23,647 nucleotides of DNA, from assembly GCA_030018575.1 (NCBI GenBank), contig JASEIA010000010.1, forward strand, positions 1 through 23,647. Reading direction: 5' to 3'. Shown here piece by piece: positions 13,990 through 20,740 of this stretch. How positions within the stretch are numbered: the first letter of the stretch is position 1; each line of letters begins with the position of its first letter. The stretch is from Nanobdellota archaeon. Its GTDB lineage: Archaea; Nanobdellota; Nanobdellia; SCGC-AAA011-G17; GW2011-AR17. Under the pieces are notes generated by a model. That model was not told the DNA's origin, made no database searches, and worked only from the letters and a program-made list of their open reading frames with translations. The position numbers and the translations under genes were made by a program.

Positions 13990-14102
13990 AACCCATACCT
14001 TATTCTTAAGTCTGAATATTTCCAAAAATTGGGGTTCCACATCCCTTCTTTTATGCTTATATGCTTGTATGCCTTAACCGCTGGCTTGCTCAACAAGGTC
14101 TT
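13986..14102 (-). pseudogene. Out-of-frame C-terminal part of the PIN gene
   Basis: Read in the other frame from 14102, the DNA gives KTLLSKPAVKAYKHISIK and then GMWNPNFWKYSDLRIRYGF, ending in TAG at 13986-13988. PIN families typically continue after VSND with R/K-T-M/L-L-S...Y...TPNF-x-Y, so this is the natural end of the gene. Adding one A in the AGAAG run at 14100-14104 would restore DDRKTLLS. Confidence 0.7.
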
Positions 14103-14491
14103 CTGTCATCAGAAACCACAATATCCATCTTATAGAAGCTTGCGCAAGCGACGATTGTAAAGTCAACGTCAATATTTGTATCGTTCCAATTTCTTATGCC
14201 TCCGAACTGTCTGTAAGAATTATAAAATTTCAATGCCAGCCTGTTAATCTGTATGGAGTCATGCAAATACCTTCCTGCTGTCAGAGTATCATAAACGCCC
14301 AACAAGAGGTTCCTTTTACCTATTTTTCCCAGCTTGCTGTTTTTTGGCGTATCGCGCAGTTCTTGGCGGATAGGATGAAAGCCATATACCTTAAATTCAT
14401 CATCAACCCTTATCTTGGATATAATCTCTGAAGATTTTGGCTCCTCAATAAGCCTGCCATAAATATTTGTATCAAAGATAACTCTTAGCAT
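14090..14491 (-). CDS. PIN-domain RNase, 3' frameshifted
   Basis: The start MLRVIFDTNIYGRL has the first catalytic Asp (FDTN) at the usual place. A conserved Glu (RQELRDT) and the acidic cluster NIDVDFTIVACAS...DIVVSDD follow. The ATG at 14491 has a TATA-like TTATTAATAT about 26 nt upstream and fits the family start better than the GTG at 14533. The frame ends abruptly after VVSDDRRPC, where PIN proteins go on for another strand and helix. The missing end is found in another frame (13986-14102), so a one-base deletion near 14101-14105 has cut the gene. It is either inactive or a sequence error. Confidence 0.75.
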   Translation of the reverse strand: MLRVIFDTNIYGRLIEEPKSSEIISKIRVDDEFKVYGFHPIRQELRDTPKNSKLGKIGKRNLLLGVYDTLTAGRYLHDSIQINRLALKFYNSYRQFGGIRNWNDTNIDVDFTIVACASFYKMDIVVSDDRRPC

Positions 14492-14603
14492 ACATGAGAT
14501 AAGGCTTAAGATATTAATAAACTTATTTGCCACATTTCCGCCTTTCCATCTGCGTTTCCATTAACCTTATAAAACAATCAGGCTTAGCCTTTATAGAGGG
14601 CAA

Positions 14604-15248
14604 ATGAAAATCATCAAAACCTACAGCTATGCATTGAGCGAGGATTCACTGGAAAAAGACATTGACAAGTTCATACGCAATGCAAAGAACGGCGATTACC
14701 AGAGGGATTATTATTGCGGGCAGGAAGGGCTTAAAACAATAAAAGCATACTTCCGCATGATTGAAGAGGAGTTTAAAAAGCAGAATTATGATGTTGCAGC
14801 CGCCTGCTACAAAAAGCTCATGTTTCTCCTGCTTCAGAGCGAGAATAACTATTTTGATTATGAAGACATAGTCGGAAAGCTGAATTTTGAGAAGTTTATA
14901 GCGAATTACTTTGCGTGCCTGCACAGGATTTGCAATGTTGAAGAATTATTTAATGAATATGCAGAGTATCTCAAAGTGAAAGATGGCTATGGCTTTGAAG
15001 CTGACAAGGCAATATTGGAAGGATTATCCGAAGATGATGGGCAGAAGTTTATCAGCATGGCTGAAAAAGAAGCTGAAAATGTAAAAGAAGGGGATTATGG
15101 CAAGTATGACCTAATCTATTTCCTGCTTGAATTAGCCAAGGCGAAAAAAGACAGGGCTAAATATAATGCTCTTTGCGAGAAATATGAAAAGCTTCTCGAT
15201 GAGGAAGGCTTGACGGAAGAGTTTGATTCAGAGGAAGGAGGCGAATAA
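14604..15248 (+). CDS. Helical protein of unknown function, first gene of the pRiA4b cassette
   Basis: This gene encodes 214 aa, rich in charged and aromatic residues, predicted mostly helical with TPR-like spacing (AAACYKKLMFLLLQ, FELLELAKAKKDRAKYNALCEKYEKLL-like pairs near the C-terminus). There is no catalytic motif. The C-terminus is very acidic. A TATA-like CTTATAAAA (14566-14574) precedes it. The pRiA4b gene starts 1 nt after its stop, and that gene's GGAGG site lies inside this gene, so the two are translationally linked. The family is not recognised. Confidence 0.7.
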   Translation: MKIIKTYSYALSEDSLEKDIDKFIRNAKNGDYQRDYYCGQEGLKTIKAYFRMIEEEFKKQNYDVAAACYKKLMFLLLQSENNYFDYEDIVGKLNFEKFIANYFACLHRICNVEELFNEYAEYLKVKDGYGFEADKAILEGLSEDDGQKFISMAEKEAENVKEGDYGKYDLIYFLLELAKAKKDRAKYNALCEKYEKLLDEEGLTEEFDSEEGGE

Positions 15249-15249
15249 A

Positions 15250-15789
15250 ATGATATTGCAACTAAAGATACAGCTGCTCGGCTTAAAGCCGGAAGTATGG
15301 CGTAGGGTTTTGGTTGATGATAGGATTACATTCCACCAGCTGCATAAAGTTATACAGGAAGTAATGGGCTGGAGCGATTATCACCTTTATCGGTTTAATC
15401 TGGATGAAGACGAGGAGATAGGCATTCCTGACCCTGATGATGAGGTTGTAGTAAGGGATTCCAGAAGGCTCAAAGTCAAGAGTGTGCTTAATGCTCCAAA
15501 GCAAAAGATTGTTTATACTTATGATTTCGGCGACAATTGGGAACATTTGATAACTGTTGAAAAAATTCTTGATAATGCTGAAAAAGCGCCTGTTTGCATT
15601 GCAGGTGAAAGAAACTGCCCGCCTGAAGACTCCGGCGGTGTGTGGGGATATGAAGATTTGTTGAAAATAAAGAAGAACAAGAAGCATCCTGATTATAAGG
15701 AATATATAGTAGAATGGCTCGGGGAAGATTTTGATCCTGAAAAGTTTGACATTGAGGCGGTAAACAGGGGGCTTAAAAGATTAAAATGA
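15250..15789 (+). CDS. pRiA4b ORF-3-like (IS1096 TnpR-like) protein
   Basis: This 179-aa protein has family signatures: MILQLKIQLLGLKPEVWRRVLV, then FHQLHKVIQEVMGWSDYHLYRF, KIVYTYDFGDNWEHLI and CPPEDSGGVWGYEDLL. This domain (PF07929) is found in many bacterial and archaeal mobile regions; its function is not known, and its link with IS1096 TnpR is by annotation history. The ATG at 15250 is chosen because GGAGG lies 9 nt before it. Its stop overlaps the start of the next gene by 4 nt (ATGA). Confidence 0.9.
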   Translation: MILQLKIQLLGLKPEVWRRVLVDDRITFHQLHKVIQEVMGWSDYHLYRFNLDEDEEIGIPDPDDEVVVRDSRRLKVKSVLNAPKQKIVYTYDFGDNWEHLITVEKILDNAEKAPVCIAGERNCPPEDSGGVWGYEDLLKIKKNKKHPDYKEYIVEWLGEDFDPEKFDIEAVNRGLKRLK

Positions 15790-16160
15790 AGATTGAAACA
15801 GACAAGCGAGGCAGGAGAGTCTATAAATTCAGCCATTTTGTTTGCCAAGGCGGATATTTGTATGCGCATAAGGCTTTGAACCAGATAGACAAGGAAGGGC
15901 TGCGCAATGCGCTTAATGCTGTTTCTGAAGAATTAGGGATGTTTGACATAACAATAAAAATATACGATAATATCGTCTTCTTCTTTTTTATGTTCAAGCC
16001 TTCCTTGGCTCCGCAGGCGATTATTGACGGAATACAAGGCAAGATAGCAGGATTTGCTGAATGGGAAAAGGATTACCTTTTCACAGGCGTTTATGACTTG
16101 CAGGAGAAGCATGTCAGGGAATATTTAACGCAAAAAGGGTATGATTATGATAAAGGGTGA
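15786..16160 (+). CDS. Y1-transposase-like (IS200/IS605 TnpA fold) protein lacking the HUH histidines
   Basis: This 124-aa protein follows the order of a TnpA: an N-terminal strand (VYKFSHFVCQGGYLYAHK), a helix (LRNALNAVSEELG), strands with DNIVFFFFMFKP where TnpA has DHVHLLV...P, then SLAPQAIIDGIQGKI, W93...YLFTGVYD and a last helix HVREYLTQKG with Tyr113 in the place of the catalytic Tyr. Both HUH histidines are replaced (N62, V64), so it would not be an active transposase of the known kind. It overlaps the pRiA4b gene by 4 nt. A truncated second copy lies at 19294-19494. The fold assignment is inferred from motif order. Confidence 0.5.
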   Translation: MKIETDKRGRRVYKFSHFVCQGGYLYAHKALNQIDKEGLRNALNAVSEELGMFDITIKIYDNIVFFFFMFKPSLAPQAIIDGIQGKIAGFAEWEKDYLFTGVYDLQEKHVREYLTQKGYDYDKG

Positions 16161-16196
16161 GGTGCTTTTAAACCGCGATGCCGAAAGGTTTATAAA

Positions 16197-16223
16197 TATC
16201 AACTGATTGTTGACAACTATCAA
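16197..16223 (+). promoter_or_regulatory. Operator-like repeats between TATA box and HTH-nucleotidyltransferase start
   Basis: After TTTATAAATA (16190-16199), the sequence TATCAAC occurs twice (16197-16203, 16217-16223) around the palindrome GTTGACAAC. Placement over the expected transcription start suits autorepression by the HTH protein encoded next. Confidence 0.4.
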
Positions 16224-16227
16224 CACA

Positions 16228-16833
16228 ATGGAGACAATAAACAAAACAGCGCAAACGATTGCAACTATCTTATTAAAGGATTTCAGTATTCATACCGCCA
16301 CTTCTTTATCAAGGGAATTAAGATTGAGCAGGCAGGGAATATGGAAGATTCTAAGGAAGCTTGAAAAAGATGGGCTCATCATGTTTGAACAGATAGGGAA
16401 AGGGCAAACCAGCGTACAGAGGATAAGATTAAACTGGGATAATGAATTAGTGGAGAAGAGCATGGCCCTTTTTTTGGCTCAGGAAGCACTGCAGCACCAA
16501 AGATGGAGATTTAATTTCGCAGAGCTTAAGCCGGAAGTTGATTTTTTAATATTGTATGGAAGCATACTGCATTCTCCCAAGGAAGCCAGGGATATTGACA
16601 TAATAGGTGTCGTTTCCAAAGAAAAGGATCTGGCCGGGCTCTCTGACAAAATATTAAAAGCGCAGGAAACGCAGGACAAGAAAATTCATTCCATCAATTT
16701 GACTCAAAAAGAGCTTAAACAGGAATTAAAAAGGCCGAATAAAGCGTATGCAGAGGCGATAAAGAAAGGGGTTATTTTATTTGGCCAGGAAGAATTTATA
16801 AAATTCATAAGAGGGCTTCAAAAATGGCAATAG
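16228..16833 (+). CDS. HTH-nucleotidyltransferase fusion (antitoxin-like)
   Basis: The N-terminal winged helix (HTATSLSRELRLSRQGIWKILRKLEKDGLIMFEQ) is followed by a minimal nucleotidyltransferase region LILYGSILHSPKEARDIDIIGVV. The motif is Gly-Ser-x9-Asp-x-Asp, one residue shorter than the usual x10. The protein would bind its own promoter and modify or bind the HEPN-like partner encoded by the next gene, which overlaps it by 10 nt. The ATG at 16228 is preferred over a TTG at 16207. Confidence 0.8.
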   Translation: METINKTAQTIATILLKDFSIHTATSLSRELRLSRQGIWKILRKLEKDGLIMFEQIGKGQTSVQRIRLNWDNELVEKSMALFLAQEALQHQRWRFNFAELKPEVDFLILYGSILHSPKEARDIDIIGVVSKEKDLAGLSDKILKAQETQDKKIHSINLTQKELKQELKRPNKAYAEAIKKGVILFGQEEFIKFIRGLQKWQ

Positions 16834-17375
16834 AAAGCGTAAAAGAATGCTTTGCCAGCGCCTTGAAAGATGAAAGGAGGGGCAGGAAGCATAAGGGCCT
16901 TTTGAGAGCCAAGCCCGATCTAAAAGAAGCAGAAGGATATATCCTTAAGGCAAAAAAGAATCTGGAGCTATGCAAATTTTATAAAGATAAAGGGTTTGAT
17001 TATAAGCTCCCAGAAGAATGGTTTTATACGCTTTATTATTGCGCCTTGGCTATTTTAGCTAAATTCGGAGTGGAAAGCAGAAGCCAGAGATGTACTGCTC
17101 TGTTTCTTAAATATGTAAAAGATAAGGGCATCATTGAATATGATGATGAGTTTATCCGAAGAATAATGGTATATAAAGAAAAAGAAGAAAAATCCGATGT
17201 TGATGAAAGAGAAAAATCAAGGTACAGCCCCGTAATTGAAATAAAGGAAGTGGCGCAAAATTATGAGAAAATGATGGGCATCTGCAAAAAAGCCATCTCT
17301 CAATGTGAAGAAATTGTTTTTTCAGATAAGCAGTTTGAAGTGCCATTAGAGATATTAAAGCTGGAAAAGCCCTGA
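16824..17375 (+). CDS. HEPN-like helical protein, partner of the HTH-nucleotidyltransferase
   Basis: This 183-aa all-helical protein has a HEPN-like core: LKEAEGYILKAKKNLELCKFYKDKG, then EEWFYTLYYCALAILAKFGVESRSQRCTALFLKYV. In active relatives a His follows the Ser-x-Ser element; here the sequence is SRSQRC, so the RNase His may be missing or shifted. It overlaps the upstream gene by 10 nt, which supports a toxin-antitoxin-type operon. Its TGA overlaps the first bases of the right srp54-tail repeat, which marks the island edge. Confidence 0.7.
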   Translation: MAIESVKECFASALKDERRGRKHKGLLRAKPDLKEAEGYILKAKKNLELCKFYKDKGFDYKLPEEWFYTLYYCALAILAKFGVESRSQRCTALFLKYVKDKGIIEYDDEFIRRIMVYKEKEEKSDVDEREKSRYSPVIEIKEVAQNYEKMMGICKKAISQCEEIVFSDKQFEVPLEILKLEKP

Positions 17376-17445
17376 GAGCGAGAAAGACATGGCAAAGATG
17401 ATGAAAAGGATGAAGGGCAGGATGCCGAAGGGGTTTGGGTTGTAG
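17374..17445 (+). repeat. srp54 3'-end direct repeat, right copy (candidate attachment site)
   Basis: It encodes ESEKDMAKMMKRMKGRMPKG followed by FGL and a stop, against ESEQDIGKMMKKMKGRMPKG, FGM and a stop in srp54. Differences are conservative or synonymous, so it comes from a functional srp54 of a related lineage or has been under selection. There is no srp54 sequence upstream of it. The gene at 17447 follows after one base. Confidence 0.75.
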
Positions 17446-17446
17446 G

Positions 17447-17857
17447 ATGGATTTCAGAAAGAAAGGGGGAGAGCTTGCAGAGTTAGACTCGCTTTTACAA
17501 GGGCATAGAATGCCAATTAATCCGATAATTGCAGACTTATATGTTGACGTGCCGATTGAATGCGGCGAGATGAGGACAAGTATTATTTGTTCTTCTGATA
17601 TTATTGGGATGAGATTGCATTTTGAAGGAATGCCTGAAATAATAGCAACTGAGCGCCCTGCATTGTATTTAGCCTGCCCTTATGGGATTTATGAAAAAGG
17701 CAATCCCGGCTGGCATCAGATTATCCTTACCGGGTATGCAGCTGGAAAAGAGCCTGTGACAGAAGAATTGCTTTGGCATAAGGACAGGCTGGAATACAGA
17801 AGCAAATTATTGGCTAAGATAAGGGAAATGTCTAAACAGCTTGCCGGAATACAATAA
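17447..17857 (+). CDS. Protein of unknown function, possibly the original srp54 neighbour
   Basis: The 136-aa product begins MDFRKKGGELAELDSLLQG, has a beta-rich middle (IADLYVDVPIECGEMRTSIICSS..., ALYLACPYGIYEKGNPGWHQIILTGY) and ends in a basic helix (RLEYRSKLLAKIREMSKQL). There is no signal peptide, membrane helix or known motif. It starts 1 nt after the stop of the displaced srp54 tail, with no promoter of its own, which suggests it once followed srp54 directly in one operon. Confidence 0.6.
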   Translation: MDFRKKGGELAELDSLLQGHRMPINPIIADLYVDVPIECGEMRTSIICSSDIIGMRLHFEGMPEIIATERPALYLACPYGIYEKGNPGWHQIILTGYAAGKEPVTEELLWHKDRLEYRSKLLAKIREMSKQLAGIQ

Positions 17858-17927
17858 TCTTATTTTCTAAGCTTAGAAATTCTTTCCAGATTGCGGAACG
17901 GGAACGGCCTCTTGTTGCTTTCTACTA

Positions 17928-18800
17928 TTAAGGCACAAAGCATAAATTCTCTCTAAAATAGCCAAGATATTCTTTAACAGATTCTGGCAGCTCATTTACT
18001 TTTCTTAAGGTGTTTGCCGCCCTGCCATTGCGCGTAAACTTTATAAAAACTTTTGCATCAGGCAGCCCATAATCAATTTTTTGAATCGAACGGGCAAAAG
18101 AATTTTTCTCGCTTAGATAATTCTCCAGCAGCCTTTTTAGCTTGTATTTCCATATTCCCTCTACTTTGCCGGCAGGGAGATATGCCTCATGGAGAATCTT
18201 TAGCTTGCAAAAATGGGATTCAAGCAAATAATTTAAATGCTCAAACATTGTATCAATAACCAGAAGCATATCTCCTTCTGCAATCACGCCGATATTATCA
18301 ACAATTCCTTTCTTTAAATGCACTTTTTCCCCCTTGTATTCGTATCTTTGCTTATAGCCAAAGAGCAACCTGCGCACCTGCTGCCTTAGTGAGCTTATAA
18401 CAACTATGCCGGGAGCTGAAATTTTCTTTATATCCCACTCACAAAGATAATATTTGCAGAGATTTAGCTGCTCAAAAGAGCCGAAAAGCATGCCTTTGCT
18501 AAAAATCAATTTTCCTTCCGCGCTTATTTTTAAAAGAAGGCTTTTATCCTCATTTATGATATAAAGATATTGGAATGTAAGATGAACGATTGCATTAAGC
18601 TGTTTTGTTTTATCCAATACTATCTTGGAAATTTCATCCTCTCTAAATGTATCTCTCGTATTTTTGTCCAAAATCAAAAAAAAGTCATAATCCGAGCCTC
18701 TCTTCTCATTCCCGGCCGCCCTGCTGCCAAATAAGAATAATGCAATAATATCCTGCTCTTTTTCCAGTGCGGATTTTACAGACTGGATTATTCTGTCCAT
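17928..18800 (-). CDS. MNT-type nucleotidyltransferase with C-terminal helical domain
   Basis: The N-terminal domain has the catalytic Gly-Ser-x10-Asp-x-Asp (FGSRAAGNEKRGSDYDFFL). The ~170-residue C-terminal part is helical (SSLRQQVRRLLFGYKQRYEYKG, DTMFEHLNYLLESHF) and could bind the partner or the substrate. The start is set at the ATG 18800, which overlaps the end of the HEPN gene by 13 nt; an upstream in-frame start would extend it by a few residues. About 290 aa, longer than MntA, so this is a different HEPN-MNT class. Confidence 0.82.
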   Translation of the reverse strand: MDRIIQSVKSALEKEQDIIALFLFGSRAAGNEKRGSDYDFFLILDKNTRDTFREDEISKIVLDKTKQLNAIVHLTFQYLYIINEDKSLLLKISAEGKLIFSKGMLFGSFEQLNLCKYYLCEWDIKKISAPGIVVISSLRQQVRRLLFGYKQRYEYKGEKVHLKKGIVDNIGVIAEGDMLLVIDTMFEHLNYLLESHFCKLKILHEAYLPAGKVEGIWKYKLKRLLENYLSEKNSFARSIQKIDYGLPDAKVFIKFTRNGRAANTLRKVNELPESVKEYLGYFRENLCFVP

Positions 18801-19180
18801 CCAATCTCCTCCATGCATAATTCTGCAAATTCCCTAAGCAAGGCAAACTTGTTGCCATTCTCCCCCTTATAGGCTACTTTTCGCCGATAATCAAATTCAG
18901 ATTCAGTAAGGATTCCATAATATCTTTTTATTTTTTCCCCATTCTTGAAGAGATGGAGGTTGTCTGCTATTGCTTTGCCGCGCTTTTTGTGGTCGCCTAT
19001 AACATAGATGCTCATTTTCTGGGAAAGTATCTTTTCTATTGCGCTTATGCCTGCATAGAACAGCAGCTGCCCTGCTACTTTCCTGAATTCTTTCAGCTGC
19101 TGCTCATTGCCGGCGAATGCTTCCATTTCCTTGATTACTTCCTGCGCTTTTTCCCAAAAAATTATGCTTGCTTCTTTCAT
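18788..19180 (-). CDS. HEPN-domain-like protein, partner of the downstream nucleotidyltransferase
   Basis: This 130-aa all-helical protein, predicted as HEPN-like from its helices (EKAQEVIKEMEAFAGNE, LLFYAGISAIEKILS) and its gene pairing, has GDHKKRGKAIADNLHLF where HEPN proteins carry conserved His/Arg residues. No canonical R-x4-6-H is obvious, so activity is uncertain. A TATA box (19203-19210) lies 26 nt before the ATG and two palindromes lie just upstream of it. It is the first gene of the HEPN-MNT operon. Confidence 0.65.
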   Translation of the reverse strand: MKEASIIFWEKAQEVIKEMEAFAGNEQQLKEFRKVAGQLLFYAGISAIEKILSQKMSIYVIGDHKKRGKAIADNLHLFKNGEKIKRYYGILTESEFDYRRKVAYKGENGNKFALLREFAELCMEEIGWTE

Positions 19181-19202
19181 GCTAAAGGGGAAGGATGCCT
19201 AG

Positions 19203-19210
19203 TTTATAAA
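19203..19210 (-). promoter_or_regulatory. TATA box of the HEPN-MNT operon
   Basis: GTTTATAAAC on the minus strand is centred 26 nt before the HEPN ATG at 19180, as expected for a leaderless transcript. Confidence 0.6.
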
Positions 19211-19219
19211 CTTTTCTGT

Positions 19220-19281
19220 TTTATACACAAATAGTATAAAAATTGCAGTAAAATGCTTATTTTATACAAAAAAAGTATAAA
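19220..19281. promoter_or_regulatory. Paired palindromic operators TTTATAC-N7-GTATAAA
   Basis: Two perfect palindromes, 19220-19240 and 19261-19281, each TTTATAC-N7-GTATAAA, have centres 41 bp apart (about four helical turns). They begin 10 bp upstream of the TATA box of the HEPN-MNT operon, a typical place for cooperative autoregulation by a toxin-antitoxin complex. The spacers differ (ACAAATA, AAAAAAA), so the arms are what is conserved. Confidence 0.7.
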
Positions 19282-19293
19282 GAATGAGCGAGA

Positions 19294-19494
19294 ATATACG
19301 ATAATATCGCCTTCTTCTTTTTTATGTTCAAGCCCTCTATGGCCCCGCAAATGATTATTGACGGGATACAGGCTAAGATAGGGGACGTTGCTGAATGGGA
19401 AAAGGAATACCTTTTCACAGGCGTTTATGATTTGCAGGAGAAGCATGTCAGGGAATATTTAACGCAAAAAGGGTATGATTATGACGAAGGCTAG
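19294..19494 (+). pseudogene. Truncated copy of the Y1-transposase-like gene
   Basis: It codes for IYDNIAFFFFMFKPSMAPQ... through VREYLTQKGYDYDEG and a stop, matching residues 59-124 of the gene at 15786-16160. The last ~100 nt are nearly identical in DNA. A stop lies in frame just upstream of the first matched codon and no start codon precedes the homology, so this is a 5'-truncated remnant. It ends overlapping the stop of the convergent STAS-like gene. Confidence 0.8.
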
Positions 19495-19781
19495 TCGGCA
19501 TCCTGCATGTATTCTACGACAATATTTATAATTTTCTGGACTGTTTCATTGCAATTTTTAAAATATATCCTGTCCAAAACCTCATTTCCCATCTTTCTGA
19601 TTATATCGCTGATTAAAGCATGAATAAATGACTGTGTTGCCGAGCCAATCCCTTCAAAGTCCAGGGTTACTTCTTCCCCATTTGCCAAGGCAGGCATTAT
19701 CTTTTCAAGCCTTATGCTTCTTGCCCTGTCCTTATTTTCGGCAAATTCGCCTACTATCGGCTTTAGCTTAATCTCTTTCAT
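19491..19781 (-). CDS. STAS-like (DUF4325) protein
   Basis: This 96-aa protein has the DUF4325 pattern: a strand EEVTLDFEGIGSATQSFIHALI, then a helix and the C-terminal RIYFKNCNETVQKIINIV. Relatives sit next to GHKL ATPases in bacteria and archaea and resemble anti-anti-sigma factors. Its start overlaps the stop of the ATPase gene by 4 nt, so the two form a switch pair. Archaea lack sigma factors, so the target must differ from the bacterial one. Confidence 0.8.
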   Translation of the reverse strand: MKEIKLKPIVGEFAENKDRARSIRLEKIMPALANGEEVTLDFEGIGSATQSFIHALISDIIRKMGNEVLDRIYFKNCNETVQKIINIVVEYMQDAD

Positions 19782-20740
19782 ATGAACCTTGCCTTCCTGT
19801 ATCTTTCCTTTTTTCTTTCCTGTATTGTTTTTATATAAGTCTTTCTGATTAAGTCAAGCAGCGCTGAGAATTCCTCTTTTGCATCAAGAGAAATATCTAT
19901 GCCGACAATAACCCCCTGCCATACAGGGAACCCTGAGCCGACCGCATGCCTTTCCTTGAAAGGATCAGCATGCAGCCCAATCCTTTTTATTGAGCGGCTT
20001 TTCAGCAGTTTATACATTGCATTGCCGCTGTAAATCATAAAAAAATCCCGATTTACTTTGGCAATAGACCTGATAAAGAAAAGCCCTGCACCGGCATTAA
20101 ACTCGGTTCCGCCTTCCCTGCTCGTCGCCCCTGTTATGCCGGGCATTAATGCCAGCCGAATGGCTTCCATGTGTGTAGGTGCATAATGCGCTCTGCTTAT
20201 TGTTTCTTTAATGCCCACTCCTGTATCAGCAATGCCTATCCTGATTGTATTGCTCTTTTGATAATACTGCGCGCAGAGGATTGCCCCGTGCTTTGTCTTG
20301 GCGTGCTCTAATACATTTCTTGCAAGCTCGCTTATTATATACCTTATTGATGCAGCATGCTCCGAGCTTAGGTGAAGCAAAGGCACCATGTCTGTGAGAA
20401 ATCTGGTTAGCCCGTCTGAGTTTGTTATTTGTGTCAGCGGAATAAACCTGCCTGCGGGCTCGTGCTCTGTTATTACAATATCCGTTTCGATGCCTAAGAA
20501 ATTAAACAGCCCCATTCTTGCCAGATAATGCTTTGAAACTGCTTCAAGCTTTTCACATGTTATGTTCTTCTTGGCTATCGTTAGTCCCAGTGCGGCAGTC
20601 ATCGCTAATACTGCGGGATGCACTGATATCCATTTTTTATTTGCAGTAATCTCCAGCTTGTCAGGCTCTGAGCTATCAAAAGCCCTTAAAAATGTATCTA
20701 TATTCCCTAAAAAAGCGCTGTTCGGGATGTATACTCGCAT
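19778..20740 (-). CDS. GHKL (HATPase_c) ATP-binding protein
   Basis: Of its 320 aa, the C-terminal half has the ATP-binding boxes: N box SELARNVLEHA (138-147), G1 IGIADTGVGI (168-177) and G2 GTEFNAGAGLFFIRSIAK (211-228). The N-terminal ~110 residues are a different, unknown domain. There is no dimerisation/His-phosphoacceptor helix, so it is an anti-sigma-like kinase or switch ATPase rather than a sensor histidine kinase. It forms an operon with the STAS-like gene (ATGA overlap). The TATA box TTTATAAATA (20759-20769) is about 25 nt before the ATG. Confidence 0.85.
   Translation of the reverse strand: MRVYIPNSAFLGNIDTFLRAFDSSEPDKLEITANKKWISVHPAVLAMTAALGLTIAKKNITCEKLEAVSKHYLARMGLFNFLGIETDIVITEHEPAGRFIPLTQITNSDGLTRFLTDMVPLLHLSSEHAASIRYIISELARNVLEHAKTKHGAILCAQYYQKSNTIRIGIADTGVGIKETISRAHYAPTHMEAIRLALMPGITGATSREGGTEFNAGAGLFFIRSIAKVNRDFFMIYSGNAMYKLLKSRSIKRIGLHADPFKERHAVGSGFPVWQGVIVGIDISLDAKEEFSALLDLIRKTYIKTIQERKKERYRKARFI

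Larger units (their letters stand above)
9482..17445. mobile_element. Candidate genomic island inserted at the srp54 3' end
   Basis: It is flanked by direct repeats of the srp54 tail (9410-9481, 17374-17445). The content is wholly accessory: wHTH protein, DUF488 fusion and partner, MntA/HepT, RhuM, PIN, pRiA4b with a Y1-transposase-like protein, and an HTH-nucleotidyltransferase/HEPN-like pair. Gene density and strand change often. No integrase or replication gene is recognised, so it would be an element mobilised in trans, one that lost its integrase, or a product of homologous exchange. The gene at 17447 starts 1 nt after the right repeat's stop and may be the original srp54 neighbour. Confidence 0.5.

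Noticed and set aside
16178..16193. GATGCCGAAAGG resembling the core of the srp54-tail repeat
   Set aside because: Only 12 exact bases match and flanks differ, with no protein similarity in frame; it could be chance, so it is not called a third attachment site.
9482..17445. Integrase or replication gene in the island
   Set aside because: I looked for tyrosine or serine recombinase motifs and replication proteins among all island genes and saw none; TnpA-like 15786-16160 lacks the HUH residues.
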